DNA of 49,762 bases from Falsochrobactrum ovis (GTDB lineage Bacteria > Pseudomonadota > Alphaproteobacteria > Rhizobiales > Rhizobiaceae), in NCBI RefSeq assembly GCF_003259955.1, contig NZ_QLMK01000015.1, positions 1 through 49,762 on the forward strand. The letters run 5' to 3'. Of the stretch, positions 34,748-45,284 are shown in pieces. The notes beneath the pieces were generated by a model. The model had not been told where the DNA came from. It did not search any database and worked only from the letters and a program-made list of their open reading frames with translations. Numbering within the stretch: the stretch's first letter is position 1; each line of letters starts with the position of its first letter. A program made the position numbers and the translations under genes.

Positions 34748-35986
34748 ATGCTGCGATTTCCACACCCACGCCGCAGAGGCATAGGCGTCCGTTTTACGGC
34801 TGCGCTCGCCGTCGCCCTCACCATATCTGGATTTGGCGTCAGTTCCGCTTCTGCTGATGCCAATTTTCGTAAATGGGTGGCCGGTTTTCGCAATACAGCT
34901 ATTCAAAGCGGCGTGACCCCATCCACATTTGACCTTGCTTTTAAAGGTGTGACAGCACCCGATCCGGTCGTACTGGAAAAAGCGCGCTACCAGCCGGAAT
35001 TCACCGAGCCAATCTGGAGCTATATCGATAATCGTGTGAATGAAAATTCGATCTCTGTCGGTCAAAGCATGGCGCGCAAATGGGGTCCATGGCTGAAACG
35101 TATCGAACAGCGGTTTTCAGTCAGCCCGAACATTCTCTTGGCCATCTGGTCTATGGAAAGTAATTACGGCGAGGTTCTCAAACGCGATGATGTGATGCGA
35201 GATGCTATTCGCTCGCTGGCAACGCTGGCTTATGCGGATAAGCGCCGCGCAAAATTCGGACGCACGCAATTAATTGCGGCAATGAAAATTCTTCAAACCC
35301 GCGACATTGACCGTAGTCATCTTAGCGGCTCATGGGCGGGTGCAATGGGCCATACCCAATTTATTCCGACCAGCTATCTTGCCTATGCAGTGGATATGGA
35401 CGGCAATGGCAAGCGCGATATCTGGAACTCAGTTCCGGATGCTTTGGCAACCGCCGCAAACCTGCTTCATCGCAATGGCTGGCAGCCAGGCCGGACTTGG
35501 GGGTATGAGGTGATCTTACCTGCCGGACGCAAATTTCCAGCCGGAAATTTGACAATTGCTGAGTGGCGCAAACTCGGCCTCGTCCGAGCCAATGGCCGCG
35601 CTTTCCCTGATCCAAATGAAGTCGCCACTTTGAAAGTTTTTGACGGACGTGAAGGCCCGGTCTTCCTGATGACCAAAAACTTCAATGTTTTGAAGCGTTA
35701 TAATAATGCCGATAAATATGCATTGGCCGTGGGCCTGCTGGCCGATCGTATTGGCGGGTATCAGGGGTTAGTGCGCGATTGGAACCGCCCATTCACCCCC
35801 ATTACCATGAATGAACGCCAAGAACTGCAAAACCGTCTTAAAGAGCTGGGTTATTATGATGGCAAGATTGATGGGCTGATCGGCTCAAGCTCGCGTGCGG
35901 CAATTGAGGCTTTCCAAAAGCGCAATGGATTGCAGCAAGACGGACATCCGAGCAAAGAAGTGCTCTCGGTTCTGCGCCGCCGCTAA
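34748..35986 (+). CDS. Lytic murein transglycosylase, MltB type with peptidoglycan-binding domain
   Basis: The enzyme cleaves peptidoglycan between MurNAc and GlcNAc. The 412-residue product has a signal peptide (about 1-36, ending SASA), an SLT_2 catalytic domain (about 40-330) with the catalytic Glu E137 in IWSMESNYGE and the GAMGHTQFIPTSYLAYAVDMDGNG segment, and a C-terminal peptidoglycan-binding domain (about 340-405, LQNRLKELGYYDGKIDGLIG). ATG 34748 has AAGGGA about 8 bases upstream. It is followed by an intrinsic terminator. The lack of a lipobox separates it from lipoprotein MltB. Confidence 0.92.
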   Translation: MLRFPHPRRRGIGVRFTAALAVALTISGFGVSSASADANFRKWVAGFRNTAIQSGVTPSTFDLAFKGVTAPDPVVLEKARYQPEFTEPIWSYIDNRVNENSISVGQSMARKWGPWLKRIEQRFSVSPNILLAIWSMESNYGEVLKRDDVMRDAIRSLATLAYADKRRAKFGRTQLIAAMKILQTRDIDRSHLSGSWAGAMGHTQFIPTSYLAYAVDMDGNGKRDIWNSVPDALATAANLLHRNGWQPGRTWGYEVILPAGRKFPAGNLTIAEWRKLGLVRANGRAFPDPNEVATLKVFDGREGPVFLMTKNFNVLKRYNNADKYALAVGLLADRIGGYQGLVRDWNRPFTPITMNERQELQNRLKELGYYDGKIDGLIGSSSRAAIEAFQKRNGLQQDGHPSKEVLSVLRRR

Positions 35987-35999
35987 GTTTTGAAATGTC

Positions 36000-36036
36000 A
36001 ATCAGGGTGCAAATTGTACCCTGATTTCCTTTTTCT
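36000..36036 (+). terminator. Intrinsic terminator after the lytic transglycosylase
   Basis: The arms AATCAGGGT (36000-36008) and ACCCTGATT (36018-36026) pair perfectly over 9 bp and are followed by TTCCTTTTTC, a T-rich tail. Confidence 0.88.
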
Positions 36037-36077
36037 GCTGCTGGCTCTATATTCTTAAAAACCATGAGGCGCAAAGG

Positions 36078-37229
36078 ATGCTGGCAAGGCTAATCATTCG
36101 CAAAACAACTTCTATCGCTGGCATATTTTTTGCCGCGCTAGCGGTCTTTTGCCTGATGATTACCGATGCATCCGCCCAGCAAAGACCGAGAACGATCTTT
36201 GATTTGTTATTTGGCCAGCGTCAGGCTCAACCGGAACCACAAAAGCAACAGCCGCGTCAGCAACAACAACGTCCCAGACAGCAAAAGCGAACGCCCAAAG
36301 CAGCGAGCCCTGCGGCTCGAACGACTGCGCCGGTTGCGGCAAAGCCTGAAATACCTGCGGTTGTAAAAAACCCCGACGCCAAAAAAGTGCTTGTTGTGGG
36401 TGACTTTATTGGTGGCGGTATGGCGGAGGGTTTGGAAACCGCCTTCGCTGCCGAAAGTAATATTCGCATCGTCAACCGCACCAATGGATCGTCCGGCTTT
36501 GTTCGTGATGACCATTATGATTGGCCCGCCAATATTTCAAACATTCTTGATGAGGAAAAACCAGCGGTCGTGATTGTCATGATCGGCTCAAATGACCGCC
36601 AGGTCATCAATATAGAGGGCCAAAACCACGCCGCCTTGTCCGCAAAATGGAATGAAGAATATCAACGCCGGGTTGCAAATTTCACAAATCATATTGCTAG
36701 CAAAGGCCTACCGCTGATCTGGGTGGGCCAGCCTCCATTTCGCCCCCGGGGCATGTCGCAGGATATGCTGGCGCTGAACGAAATCTATCGCAACCACGCG
36801 GAAAAAATTGGCGGGAAATTTGTCGATGTATGGGACGGTTTTGTCGATGAAGACGGTAATTTCAGCCAAACCGGTTTTGACATTAATGGTCAGACTGCCC
36901 GGTTGCGTGCCAATGACGGAATCAACACCACATCTGCGGGTAAACGAAAATTGGCCTTTTATGCTGAAAAGCCGTTAAAAGCTTTGCTAGGCGAAAGCAG
37001 AGAAAATATAATGGTTTTGCCCAGCGCGGAAACAGCGGACTCGTCAAAACCGATTGACCGGATAGCGCCTGTCAGTCTTCGTGACATAGGCCATGATAAT
37101 AGTGGAATATTGCTGGGTGCTGGCGTTTCTTCAAGTAAATTAGCGAACCGTGAAAAGCCGATTGAGTATAAAGCAGCTCCTGGTCGAGCGGATGATTTTT
37201 CATGGCCGCGCGATAGGCTGGCAAACTAA
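36078..37229 (+). CDS. DUF459 SGNH-fold periplasmic protein, probably inactive as a hydrolase
   Basis: The 383-residue product has a signal peptide (about 1-33, ending ASA), a Gln/Pro/Arg-rich linker (about 48-75) and a DUF459 domain (about 100-305) of the SGNH hydrolase fold. Block I reads VVGDFIGGG (106-114), so the nucleophile Ser of GDS is replaced by Phe110. Block III is intact as GSND (170-173). Block V reads DGINTTSAG (280-288), so the catalytic His of DGxH is Asn283. With both Ser and His missing it should not work as an esterase. I think such changes occur in rhizobial relatives, so a non-catalytic or binding role is likely. It lies beside the lytic transglycosylase and points the same way. 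Confidence 0.85.
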   Translation: MLARLIIRKTTSIAGIFFAALAVFCLMITDASAQQRPRTIFDLLFGQRQAQPEPQKQQPRQQQQRPRQQKRTPKAASPAARTTAPVAAKPEIPAVVKNPDAKKVLVVGDFIGGGMAEGLETAFAAESNIRIVNRTNGSSGFVRDDHYDWPANISNILDEEKPAVVIVMIGSNDRQVINIEGQNHAALSAKWNEEYQRRVANFTNHIASKGLPLIWVGQPPFRPRGMSQDMLALNEIYRNHAEKIGGKFVDVWDGFVDEDGNFSQTGFDINGQTARLRANDGINTTSAGKRKLAFYAEKPLKALLGESRENIMVLPSAETADSSKPIDRIAPVSLRDIGHDNSGILLGAGVSSSKLANREKPIEYKAAPGRADDFSWPRDRLAN

Positions 37230-37262
37230 ATTGCCAGCCTGATTGGGAAAGCTTCTGGAAAT

Positions 37263-38717
37263 TCAGCGCGGCAGAACGGATGCTCCCATCAAGTCTGCAT
37301 CAATCGCACGGGCTGCCTGCCGTCCTTCACGAATAGCCCAGACCACGAGCGATTGACCACGTCGCACATCGCCCGCTGCATAGAATTTTTCGATGCTGGT
37401 GCGATAGTCTTGATCATTGGCTTTTACGGCAGTCGCGCCGCGTCGATCAATGGAAATTTCCAATCGGTCGCCCATCTCCCGCAGGACACAATTTTCTGCC
37501 GGACCGAAAAAACCAATAGCAAGGAATGCCAAATCCGCTTTGATGCAGAATTCGCTACCTTTGATTGGCTGGCGCTGCTCATCGACCTGACAGCATTTAA
37601 CATGTGCCAAACGGCCATTTTCGCCGATGAATTCTAGTGTTGCCACCTGAAATTCGCGGGCTGCACCTTCCGCCTGACTGGACGATGTGCGCATTTTTGT
37701 TGCCCAATAGGGCCAGACGCTCAGCTTATCTTCTTTTTCAGGTGGCTGTGGGCGAATATCAAGCTGGGTGACGATAACAGCGCCCTGACGGAAAGCAGTT
37801 CCCACACAGTCCGAGGCGGTATCTCCGCCGCCCACCACCACAATATGCTTTCCGCCCGCAAGAATGGGGGCCGCTGGCCAAGCAACAGATTCGATAGCCT
37901 CACCTGCAATGCGGCGATTTTGTTGCACAAGATAAGGCATCGCATCATAAACGCCTTCCAGATCCGAACCCGGAATACCCGCCGGACGCGGCTTCTCTGA
38001 ACCGCCACAATAAAGCACCGCATCATAAGTATCGAGCAAACCGCGCAATGGTTTATCAACCCCGATATTAACCCCGCAAAGGAAGCGAACGCCCTCACCT
38101 TCCATCTGCGCTATGCGGCGATCAATCAGATGTTTTTCCAGCTTGAAATCAGGAATGCCATAACGAAGCAAACCACCGGGACGGCTTTCACGCTCATAGA
38201 CATCGACCATATGACCCGCACGCGCGAGCTGCTGCGCGGCTGCAAGTCCGGCTGGGCCAGAGCCGATAATCGCAATAGATTTGCCAGTCTTTTGCGCAGA
38301 TGGTTGCGGAACAATATGGCCTAATTCATACGCCTTATCTCCCAGTGCCTGTTCAATCGTCTTGATTGCCACCGGCACGTCTTCAAGGTTGAGTGTGCAA
38401 GCTTCTTCGCAAGGTGCAGGACAAATGCGCCCAGTAAATTCGGGAAAATTATTGGTCAGATGCAGATCGCGGATCGCCTGATCCCAGTTGTTATTATAAA
38501 CAAGATCATTCCAATCCGGTATCTGATTATGGACCGGGCACCCGGTTGGCCCATGACAAAATGGAATGCCGCAATCCATGCAGCGTGCAGCTTGTTTGCG
38601 CACATCACTATCGCTTATTGGTAGCGTAAATTCGCGAAAATGCCTTATACGATCAGCAGCCGGCTGATATTTTGCCACCTGCCGATCAATTTCAAGAAAA
38701 CCAGTTACCTTACCCAT
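37263..38717 (-). CDS. gltD: Glutamate synthase (NADPH) small subunit
   Basis: GltD passes electrons from NADPH to the large subunit GltB for glutamate synthesis from glutamine and 2-oxoglutarate. The 484-residue product has an N-terminal cysteine cluster (C46, C49, C54, C60 in ARCMDCGIPFCHGPTGCPV), an FAD-binding motif (IIGSGPAGLAAAQQLARAGH, about 149-168) and an NADPH-binding motif (VVVGGGDTASDCVG, about 294-307). The length is normal. It is 45 bp downstream of gltB and almost certainly cotranscribed with it. Confidence 0.96.
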   Translation of the reverse strand: MGKVTGFLEIDRQVAKYQPAADRIRHFREFTLPISDSDVRKQAARCMDCGIPFCHGPTGCPVHNQIPDWNDLVYNNNWDQAIRDLHLTNNFPEFTGRICPAPCEEACTLNLEDVPVAIKTIEQALGDKAYELGHIVPQPSAQKTGKSIAIIGSGPAGLAAAQQLARAGHMVDVYERESRPGGLLRYGIPDFKLEKHLIDRRIAQMEGEGVRFLCGVNIGVDKPLRGLLDTYDAVLYCGGSEKPRPAGIPGSDLEGVYDAMPYLVQQNRRIAGEAIESVAWPAAPILAGGKHIVVVGGGDTASDCVGTAFRQGAVIVTQLDIRPQPPEKEDKLSVWPYWATKMRTSSSQAEGAAREFQVATLEFIGENGRLAHVKCCQVDEQRQPIKGSEFCIKADLAFLAIGFFGPAENCVLREMGDRLEISIDRRGATAVKANDQDYRTSIEKFYAAGDVRRGQSLVVWAIREGRQAARAIDADLMGASVLPR

Positions 38718-38762
38718 GAAAAAACTCTCCCTCGAAATTCGAGGCTGAAATTTGATACTGCA

Positions 38763-41700
38763 TCACGCGCATTCTGCCGGCGCACCATTGTGCATATATT
38801 CCATCTCTTCCAGTGCACGGCGGTACTCGACAGGCATGACTTTAACGAATTTTGGCCGATAGTTTTCCCAATTATCGAGAATGTTTTTGGCGCGCGTCGA
38901 GCCTGTATAATGCAGATGATTGGCGATCAATTGTGCTAGCCGCTCTTCATCATGAAGGGGCATATTGGCAGAAATATCTACCCGACCCTTATGCATAAGG
39001 TCACCGCCGAGATGATGCAGTTTTTCGAGAATGTCATCCTCTTCCGGCACGGGTTCGAGTTCGACCATCGCCATATTGCAGCGTTGAGCAAAATCGCCCA
39101 TTTCATCAAGCACATAGGCAATACCGCCCGACATGCCAGCTGCGAAATTGCGTCCCGTTTCACCAATGACAACGACGACACCGCCGGTCATATATTCGCA
39201 GCCATGATCGCCAACGCCTTCAACCACAGCCACAGCGCCTGAATTACGCACGGCAAAACGTTCGCCCGCTACACCGCGGAAATAGCACTCACCTTCCAAT
39301 GCGCCATAAAGCACCGTATTGCCGACGATAATTGAATTTTCTGCCGCAATTTGGGAGCTTTCCGGAGGGCGAATGACAATACGTCCGCCGGATAATCCCT
39401 TGCCAACATAATCATTGCCATCGCCGATTAGCTCAAACGAAATACCACGCGCCAGAAATGCACCAAAAGATTGACCCGCCGTTCCGCGGAAGGTCACGGA
39501 AATCGTATCGTCAGATAGTCCGTTGTGGCCGAAGCGTTTGGCTACTTCACCAGAAAGCATTGCGCCAGTCGAACGATCTACATTCTTGATGTCAACCTCG
39601 ATCTTGACCGACTGCCTGTCTTCCAATGCGGGCTTTGCGCGTTCGATCAACTGGCGATCAAGCACATTATCAATCGGATGAACTTGGCGTTCAGTCCAAT
39701 AAATCGCTTTCTTTTCGGCGGCTGGCTTATAGAAAATGCGACTGAAATCTAGCCCTCTGGCCTTCCAATGATCAATCATAGCCTGCTTTTCAAGCAGGTC
39801 GGTTTGTCCAATGATTTGCTCAAGCTTTGTAAAGCCCATTTCCGCCAGCAAGGCGCGTACTTCTTCCGCTAGATAGAAAAAGAAATTGATCACATGTTCA
39901 GGCGTGCCCTTAAAGCGTTTGCGCAACACCGGATCTTGCGTTGCAACCCCGACCGGACATGTATTGAGATGGCATTTGCGCATCATAATGCAGCCAGCCG
40001 CAATCAAAGGTGCTGTGGAAAAACCAAATTCATCAGCACCGAGCAGCGCGCCAATCACCACATCGCGGCCTGTACGCAGTCCACCATCCACTTGTAATGC
40101 GATACGTGAGCGCAACCCATTTAAAACCAATGTCTGATGGGTTTCAGCAAGACCAACCTCCCACGGAGAACCGGCATGTTTGAGCGAGGTAAGTGGCGAT
40201 GCGCCAGTGCCGCCATCATAGCCTGCAATCGTAATATGATCGGCCCGCGCCTTGGTAACACCTGCGGCCACCGTGCCGACGCCAATTTCTGACACTAGCT
40301 TGACTGAAATATCAGCTTCCGGATTAACATTTTTTAGATCGTAAATCAGCTGCGCCAGATCTTCGATTGAATAAATATCATGGTGCGGCGGCGGTGAAAT
40401 CAGCCCGACACCGGGTGTCGAATGGCGGGTTTTGGCAATGGTGGCATCAACCTTGTGACCCGGCAATTGCCCACCTTCGCCAGGCTTTGCACCTTGCGCA
40501 ACCTTGATTTGAATGAGATCTGCATTGACAAGATATTCAGCCGTTACGCCAAAACGACCCGATGCCACCTGCTTAATAGCCGAACGTTCGGGATTGGGTT
40601 TGCCATCCGGCAAAGGATAGAAACGATTAGGTTCCTCTCCGCCTTCACCTGTATTGGACTTGCCGCCAATCGCATTCATCGCACGGGCAAGCGTGGTATG
40701 TGCCTCTCGTGAAATAGAGCCAAAAGACATGGCGCCGGTCGAAAAACGTTTGACGATTTCAACTGCCGGCTCCACCTCGGCAATGGAAACAGGCTCACCC
40801 CCCCGATCTTTTGCAAAGCGAATATCAAACAGACCACGAATGGTTCTTGCCTGCTCCGATTTTGCATCGATCATGGCTGTATATTCGCTAAATCTCGCTG
40901 GATTGGCGGTACGCACCGCATGTTGCAGCTTTGCGACCGCATCCGGAGACCACATATGCGCCTCTCCGCGCATGCGGTAAGAATATTCGCCTCCTACATC
41001 AAGAGCAGCCAATAAAACCGGATCATTGCCGAATGCATCTTTATGACGACGAACGGTTTCCTTGGCTATTTCTGCAAGCCCAACGCCCTCAATGCTGGTT
41101 GCAGTGCCGGTAAAATACTGATCAACAAATGATGTTTTGAGGCCAACAGCATCGAAAATCTGCGCACCACAATAGGATTGATAGGTCGAAATGCCCATTT
41201 TGGACATGACTTTCAAGATGCCCTTACCGATCGATTTTATGTAGCGTTTGACTACTTCCTCCATGTCAACCTCCGGCGGAAATTCACGGCGGCGATGCAT
41301 ATCAAGCAGCGTATCAAAAGCCAGATAGGGATTGATCGCCTCGGCGCCATACCCCGCCAAACAGCAGAAATGATGCACTTCGCGCGGCTCGCCGGATTCA
41401 ACCACCAATCCAACCGATGTGCGCAAACCTTTGCGGATCAAATGATGGTGCACCGCAGCGGTGGCCAAAAGCGCGGGGATCGGAATACGATCAGCGCCAA
41501 CCTGACGATCAGATAGAATAACAATATTGTACCCGCCATGAACGGCAGCTTCTGCGCGGTCGCAAAGACGCTCAACCGCACCTTGCATACCAGCGGCACC
41601 CTCGCCAACATTATAGGTAATATCGAGCGTTTTGGTGTCAAAGCGATCTTCCGTGTGACCAATTGAACGGATTTTTTCCAGATCGCCATTGGTCAGAATG

Positions 41701-43523
41701 GGCTGGCGCACTTCCAAACGTTTGCGACGTGAGGTGCCAACCAGATCAAATATATTTGGCCGCGGCCCAATGAAGGAAACAAGGCTCATCACCAGTTCTT
41801 CGCGGATCGGATCAATCGGCGGATTGGTAACTTGTGCAAAATTCTGCTTAAAATAGGTGTAAAGCAGCTTCGATTTGTCCGACATGGCCGAAATTGGCGT
41901 ATCAGTTCCCATCGAGCCAACAGCTTCCTGCCCTGTGGTTGCCATTGGGGCCATCAAAAGCTTGGTATCTTCCTGCGTATAGCCAAAAGCCTGTTGCCTA
42001 TCGAGCAGGCTAACATCCGTGCGCAATGCGCGTGGGTCCACAGGGTCGAGCTCTTCCAGAATAAGTTGCGTATTAGCAAGCCACTGCTTGTAGGGATGTT
42101 TCTGAGCTATTTGGGACTTGATCTCATCATCAGAAATGATGCGCCCTTCTTCCATATCAATCAGAAGCATCTTGCCTGGCTGAAGGCGCCACTTCTTGAC
42201 AATCTTCTCCTCTTTGACCGGAAGAACACCCGCTTCTGACGCCAGAATGACGAAGTCATCATCTGTTACGATATAACGTGCAGGTCGCAAACCATTGCGA
42301 TCCAAAACTGCTCCAATCTGGCGGCCATCGGTGAAAGCGACCGCTGCAGGCCCATCCCAAGGCTCCATCAGAGCTGCGTGATATTCATAAAAGGCGCGGC
42401 GCTCATCAGACATTTGCTGATTGCCAGACCAGGCTTCTGGGATCAGCATCATCATCGCATGGGCGAGACTGTAGCCACCCTGATGCAGAAATTCGAGCGC
42501 ATTATCGAAACAGGCCGTATCAGACTGGCCTTCATAGGAAATTGGCCAGAGCTTGGAAATATCATTGCCAAAAAGCTCAGAGTCGACTGAAGCCTGTCGC
42601 GCTGCCATCCAATTCACATTGCCGCGCAATGTGTTGATTTCACCATTATGCGCAACCATGCGATAAGGATGGGCAAGCCGCCATGACGGGAAGGTATTGG
42701 TTGAAAAGCGCTGATGAACCAGCGCAACCGCACTTTCAAAACGCGGATCTTTCAGATCTTTGTAATAAGAGCCAACCTGATAGGCCAGAAACATGCCCTT
42801 ATAGACGATGGTCCGCGCCGACATAGAGACGATGTAAAAGCCTTTATCGTCGCCGTCATTTTCCTGATGGATGCGGTTAGAGATCACCTTGCGCAGCACA
42901 AAAAGACGGCGTTCAAAATCATCATCTGTTTCCAGCATCGCATTGCGTCCGATAAAGATCTGAACGTGAACAGGCTCAGTCGCAGCGATATGAGGCGCTT
43001 TGGAAAGGGATGAATTATCGACCGGCACTTCACGCAGGCCGATAAAGTGCTGACCTTCTGCGGCAACCACCTCTTTTACGATCTGCTCGGCATGAGCACG
43101 CAATTCAGGATCGCGCGGCATGAAAATATATCCGACGCCATAAGATCCGGGCTGCGGAAGATCAATGCCCTGGCGTGCCATTTCTTCGCGGAAAAAACGA
43201 TCTGGAATTTGCACCAAAATACCCGCACCATCCCCCATAAGCGGATCGGCCCCAACTGCACCGCGATGGGTGAGATTTTCCAGCATAAACAAGCCGTTTT
43301 TCACGACCTTATGGGATTTTTCGCCCTTCATATGAGCGATAAAACCAACTCCGCAGGCGTCATGCTCATTGCGAGGATCGTAAAGGCCCTGGGCAGGCGG
43401 AACACCATGTGTCTGCCGTGTGGTTTTTCGTACGGAACCAGTGGTTGTCGTGGCAGCCTTGAGCGTTCCGTTCTGTACGTTGTGAGACATCACATGCGAT
43501 ACAGATGGCGTCAAATGCGTCAT
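38763..43523 (-). CDS. gltB: Glutamate synthase (NADPH) large subunit
   Basis: GltB carries the glutaminase and synthase activities of GOGAT. The product is about 1586 residues. A 56-residue leader is cut off so that C57 in [13 protein letters not shown] becomes the N-terminal catalytic Cys of the glutamine amidotransferase domain. The central domain, the FMN-binding synthase domain ([30 protein letters not shown]), the [3Fe-4S] cysteines in [15 protein letters not shown] and the C-terminal beta-helix ([27 protein letters not shown]) follow in order. ATG 43523 has GGAGGA about 7 bases upstream. An in-frame TTG at 43529 is open but sits on the SD. The upstream leader contains pairing segments that may regulate the operon. 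Confidence 0.96.
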   Translation of the reverse strand: MTHLTPSVSHVMSHNVQNGTLKAATTTTGSVRKTTRQTHGVPPAQGLYDPRNEHDACGVGFIAHMKGEKSHKVVKNGLFMLENLTHRGAVGADPLMGDGAGILVQIPDRFFREEMARQGIDLPQPGSYGVGYIFMPRDPELRAHAEQIVKEVVAAEGQHFIGLREVPVDNSSLSKAPHIAATEPVHVQIFIGRNAMLETDDDFERRLFVLRKVISNRIHQENDGDDKGFYIVSMSARTIVYKGMFLAYQVGSYYKDLKDPRFESAVALVHQRFSTNTFPSWRLAHPYRMVAHNGEINTLRGNVNWMAARQASVDSELFGNDISKLWPISYEGQSDTACFDNALEFLHQGGYSLAHAMMMLIPEAWSGNQQMSDERRAFYEYHAALMEPWDGPAAVAFTDGRQIGAVLDRNGLRPARYIVTDDDFVILASEAGVLPVKEEKIVKKWRLQPGKMLLIDMEEGRIISDDEIKSQIAQKHPYKQWLANTQLILEELDPVDPRALRTDVSLLDRQQAFGYTQEDTKLLMAPMATTGQEAVGSMGTDTPISAMSDKSKLLYTYFKQNFAQVTNPPIDPIREELVMSLVSFIGPRPNIFDLVGTSRRKRLEVRQPILTNGDLEKIRSIGHTEDRFDTKTLDITYNVGEGAAGMQGAVERLCDRAEAAVHGGYNIVILSDRQVGADRIPIPALLATAAVHHHLIRKGLRTSVGLVVESGEPREVHHFCCLAGYGAEAINPYLAFDTLLDMHRRREFPPEVDMEEVVKRYIKSIGKGILKVMSKMGISTYQSYCGAQIFDAVGLKTSFVDQYFTGTATSIEGVGLAEIAKETVRRHKDAFGNDPVLLAALDVGGEYSYRMRGEAHMWSPDAVAKLQHAVRTANPARFSEYTAMIDAKSEQARTIRGLFDIRFAKDRGGEPVSIAEVEPAVEIVKRFSTGAMSFGSISREAHTTLARAMNAIGGKSNTGEGGEEPNRFYPLPDGKPNPERSAIKQVASGRFGVTAEYLVNADLIQIKVAQGAKPGEGGQLPGHKVDATIAKTRHSTPGVGLISPPPHHDIYSIEDLAQLIYDLKNVNPEADISVKLVSEIGVGTVAAGVTKARADHITIAGYDGGTGASPLTSLKHAGSPWEVGLAETHQTLVLNGLRSRIALQVDGGLRTGRDVVIGALLGADEFGFSTAPLIAAGCIMMRKCHLNTCPVGVATQDPVLRKRFKGTPEHVINFFFYLAEEVRALLAEMGFTKLEQIIGQTDLLEKQAMIDHWKARGLDFSRIFYKPAAEKKAIYWTERQVHPIDNVLDRQLIERAKPALEDRQSVKIEVDIKNVDRSTGAMLSGEVAKRFGHNGLSDDTISVTFRGTAGQSFGAFLARGISFELIGDGNDYVGKGLSGGRIVIRPPESSQIAAENSIIVGNTVLYGALEGECYFRGVAGERFAVRNSGAVAVVEGVGDHGCEYMTGGVVVVIGETGRNFAAGMSGGIAYVLDEMGDFAQRCNMAMVELEPVPEEDDILEKLHHLGGDLMHKGRVDISANMPLHDEERLAQLIANHLHYTGSTRAKNILDNWENYRPKFVKVMPVEYRRALEEMEYMHNGAPAECA

Positions 43524-43572
43524 CGTCAATTCCTCCGGTTGTCCCCGTGGGGCGGCGCGATCAGATATGAGA

Positions 43573-43591
43573 CGAAACGGAAACCGTTTCG
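43573..43591. promoter_or_regulatory. 19-bp inverted repeat 50 bp upstream of gltB
   Basis: Perfect 8-bp arms CGAAACGG and CCGTTTCG flank an AAA centre. It lies about 50-68 bp upstream of the gltB start codon. It could be an operator or an mRNA hairpin. Its right half (AAACCGTTTCGAAA, 43581-43594) is found again at 4813-4826 upstream of vjbR. Confidence 0.45.
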
Positions 43592-43684
43592 AAATTACTA
43601 TTTTGATGTGGAGAGCCTTCTGGAAAAGGCGTTGGACGATGTTCCAATACGTACGAGCGCAACCCGCCGCGGGAAATTGTTTAA

Positions 43685-43739
43685 GCGCCTTATTCCTGTC
43701 AGGCCCGGACAGGATTACCCCAGCCCGCCGACAAGGCGC
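43685..43739 (-). ncRNA. Possible structured 5' leader of gltB
   Basis: GCGCCTT (43685-43691) can pair with AAGGCGC (43733-43739), and within it CCTGTC (43695-43700) pairs with GACAGG (43708-43713) around a 7-base loop. The resulting two-tier structure is about 55 bases long and begins roughly 160 bases upstream of the gltB start. It does not match any leader I know. It could be a cis-regulatory RNA, an independent sRNA or a chance fold. Confidence 0.3.
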
Positions 43740-44055
43740 ACTAAAATTCCTGCCTTATTGCGAATGTCTAAAAACGGCGTTGCAGTCCGATTTCAGAACA
43801 TCTCTGCGACGTCTCGATCAATTGAACAGATATTCGATCAATCACAGCGTTTATGGGACAGCCTCGGGCAACTGGTCAGCACTGCTGTCCTATTTATCTA
43901 TGACAGGTTTTAAAAAGCCTCACAAGATGGAAAGGCAATTTTTTTCGACAAAAAGCGCAACAAAACACCATTACTGGTATGTAATTAATCACTTAATTGC
44001 AGCTATTAGTTTTATCTAAACCGATCCCCTATCAATTCAGGCGCTCTTTTGAAGC

Positions 44056-44093
44056 GCAAACCGGCTCCCGTTTTTCGTCGAAACGGGGTTTGC
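44056..44093 (+). repeat. Strong hairpin upstream of threonine aldolase
   Basis: GCAAACC (44056-44062) pairs with GGTTTGC (44087-44093) and CCGTTT (44068-44073) with AAACGG (44081-44086), with a 5-base bulge and a 7-base loop. It lies 82-120 bp upstream of the threonine aldolase start. It may be a terminator-like or REP-like palindrome. No T run follows. Confidence 0.4.
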
Positions 44094-44175
44094 GGGTGAA
44101 ACACAAGCGGCTATATAGATTTCATTTTATGCGCATAATTTTCAATACGCATAAGCCTAAGCGGCCTGTGGCCCA

Positions 44176-45237
44176 ATGGAGATAGATTTGCATTTTGCAT
44201 CAGACAATTGGGCGGGCGCCCATCCTAAAATTGCCGAAAGTCTTTCAACTCACGCTTCTGGCTTTGCTGCCTCCTATGGGGCCAGCGAACTCGACAAGCG
44301 GGTTGAGCAGCGCTTCAACGAATTATTTGAACGCGAAGTGGCCGTCTTTTTTGTGGGCACCGGAACCGCAGCCAATTCCTTGGCGTTGGCGAGTGTAAAC
44401 CGTCCTGGCGGTGTCTCGCTGGTTCACCGCGAAGCCCATATGATTGAAGATGAATGCGGCGCTCCTGAATATTTTACGGGAGGCGCTCGGCTCCATCCTA
44501 TTGACGGGTCGCTGGGGCGGATTGATCCTGATCTTTTGAAACGGGAATTAAAGCGTTTTAATCCGGATTTTATTCATGCGGGCCAGCCGATGGCTGTTAG
44601 CATAACACAGGCTACCGAAGTGGGCACGCTTTACCAGCCTGACCATATTGAACAGATTGCCAAAATCTGCCGCGATAACGATCTGCCTTTGCATATGGAC
44701 GGCGCACGCTTTGCCAATGCATTGGTTACGTTGGGCATATCACCAGCCGAAATGAGCTGGAAACGGGGCGTGGATATTGTTTCATTTGGTGGCACGAAAA
44801 ATGGCTGCTGGTGCGCTGAAGCTCTGGTTTTCATGAACCCTGAACGCGCACGGGATCTGCCATTTATCCGCAAACGTGCGGCGCAGCTGTTCTCAAAAAC
44901 TCGTTTTATTGCTGCTCAGTTTGATGCATATCTGGCTGATGATCTGTGGTTGGACCTGGCCCGCCATTCGAACGCGCTGGCGGCAAGCCTTGCCAGTCAC
45001 ATTGACGCGTCAAGCCAGATGAAACTGGCCTGGAAGCCCGAGGCGAATGAAGTTTTCGCGATTATGAAACAATCGGTCTATGATCGTTTGCAGGAACAAG
45101 ACGTTGTTTGTTATGACTGGAACCCGCCGCATTCGGAAGTTAATAGTTTAGACGAAGGCGAGGTTTTTGCCCGCTTTGTTACGAGTTTCGCTAATACGCA
45201 GGAAGAAGTCGACAGGTTCGGCGCACTAATTGCCTAA
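44176..45237 (+). CDS. Low-specificity L-threonine aldolase
   Basis: The enzyme is a fold-type I PLP enzyme that splits threonine or allo-threonine to glycine and acetaldehyde. The 353-residue product has the PLP lysine K208 in FGGTKNGCWCAEALVF, D175 in LHMDGARFANAL, and the N-terminal HASGFAASYGASELDKRVEQRFNELF and FVGTGTAANSLAL segments typical of the group. No SD is obvious at ATG 44176. A GC-rich hairpin follows the stop and is shared with the convergent heat-shock gene. Confidence 0.88.
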   Translation: MEIDLHFASDNWAGAHPKIAESLSTHASGFAASYGASELDKRVEQRFNELFEREVAVFFVGTGTAANSLALASVNRPGGVSLVHREAHMIEDECGAPEYFTGGARLHPIDGSLGRIDPDLLKRELKRFNPDFIHAGQPMAVSITQATEVGTLYQPDHIEQIAKICRDNDLPLHMDGARFANALVTLGISPAEMSWKRGVDIVSFGGTKNGCWCAEALVFMNPERARDLPFIRKRAAQLFSKTRFIAAQFDAYLADDLWLDLARHSNALAASLASHIDASSQMKLAWKPEANEVFAIMKQSVYDRLQEQDVVCYDWNPPHSEVNSLDEGEVFARFVTSFANTQEEVDRFGALIA

Positions 45238-45243
45238 ATAAAC

Positions 45244-45263
45244 GGCGGCGCATCAGCGCCGCC
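45244..45263. terminator. Hairpin terminator shared by threonine aldolase and the hsp20 gene
   Basis: GGCGGCGC (45244-45251) pairs with GCGCCGCC (45256-45263) around ATCA. On the minus strand GTTTATTT follows, so it should mainly terminate the hsp20 transcript. The plus-strand side lacks a T run. Confidence 0.7.
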
Positions 45264-45284
45264 CTCATCCAGTTGCCCAGTTAA

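Larger units (their letters stand above)
43524..44175. promoter_or_regulatory. 652-bp divergent region between gltB and threonine aldolase, with structured segments
   Basis: No real gene is seen; plus-strand frames at 43047-43913 and 43567-44019 lack SD and domain patterns. On the gltB side: palindrome CGAAACGG-AAA-CCGTTTCG at 43573-43591, and a two-tier structure at 43685-43739. On the threonine-aldolase side: a hairpin GCGCT/AGCGC (44041-44057) and a stronger one at 44056-44093. The segment 43800-44040 is AT-rich and otherwise featureless. A 14-mer at 43581-43594 recurs upstream of vjbR. Confidence 0.55.

Noticed and set aside
43047-43913. 288-codon plus-strand frame antisense to the gltB start and reaching into the gap
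   Set aside because: Most of it is the shadow of gltB; the rest has no SD, domain or hydrophobic pattern.
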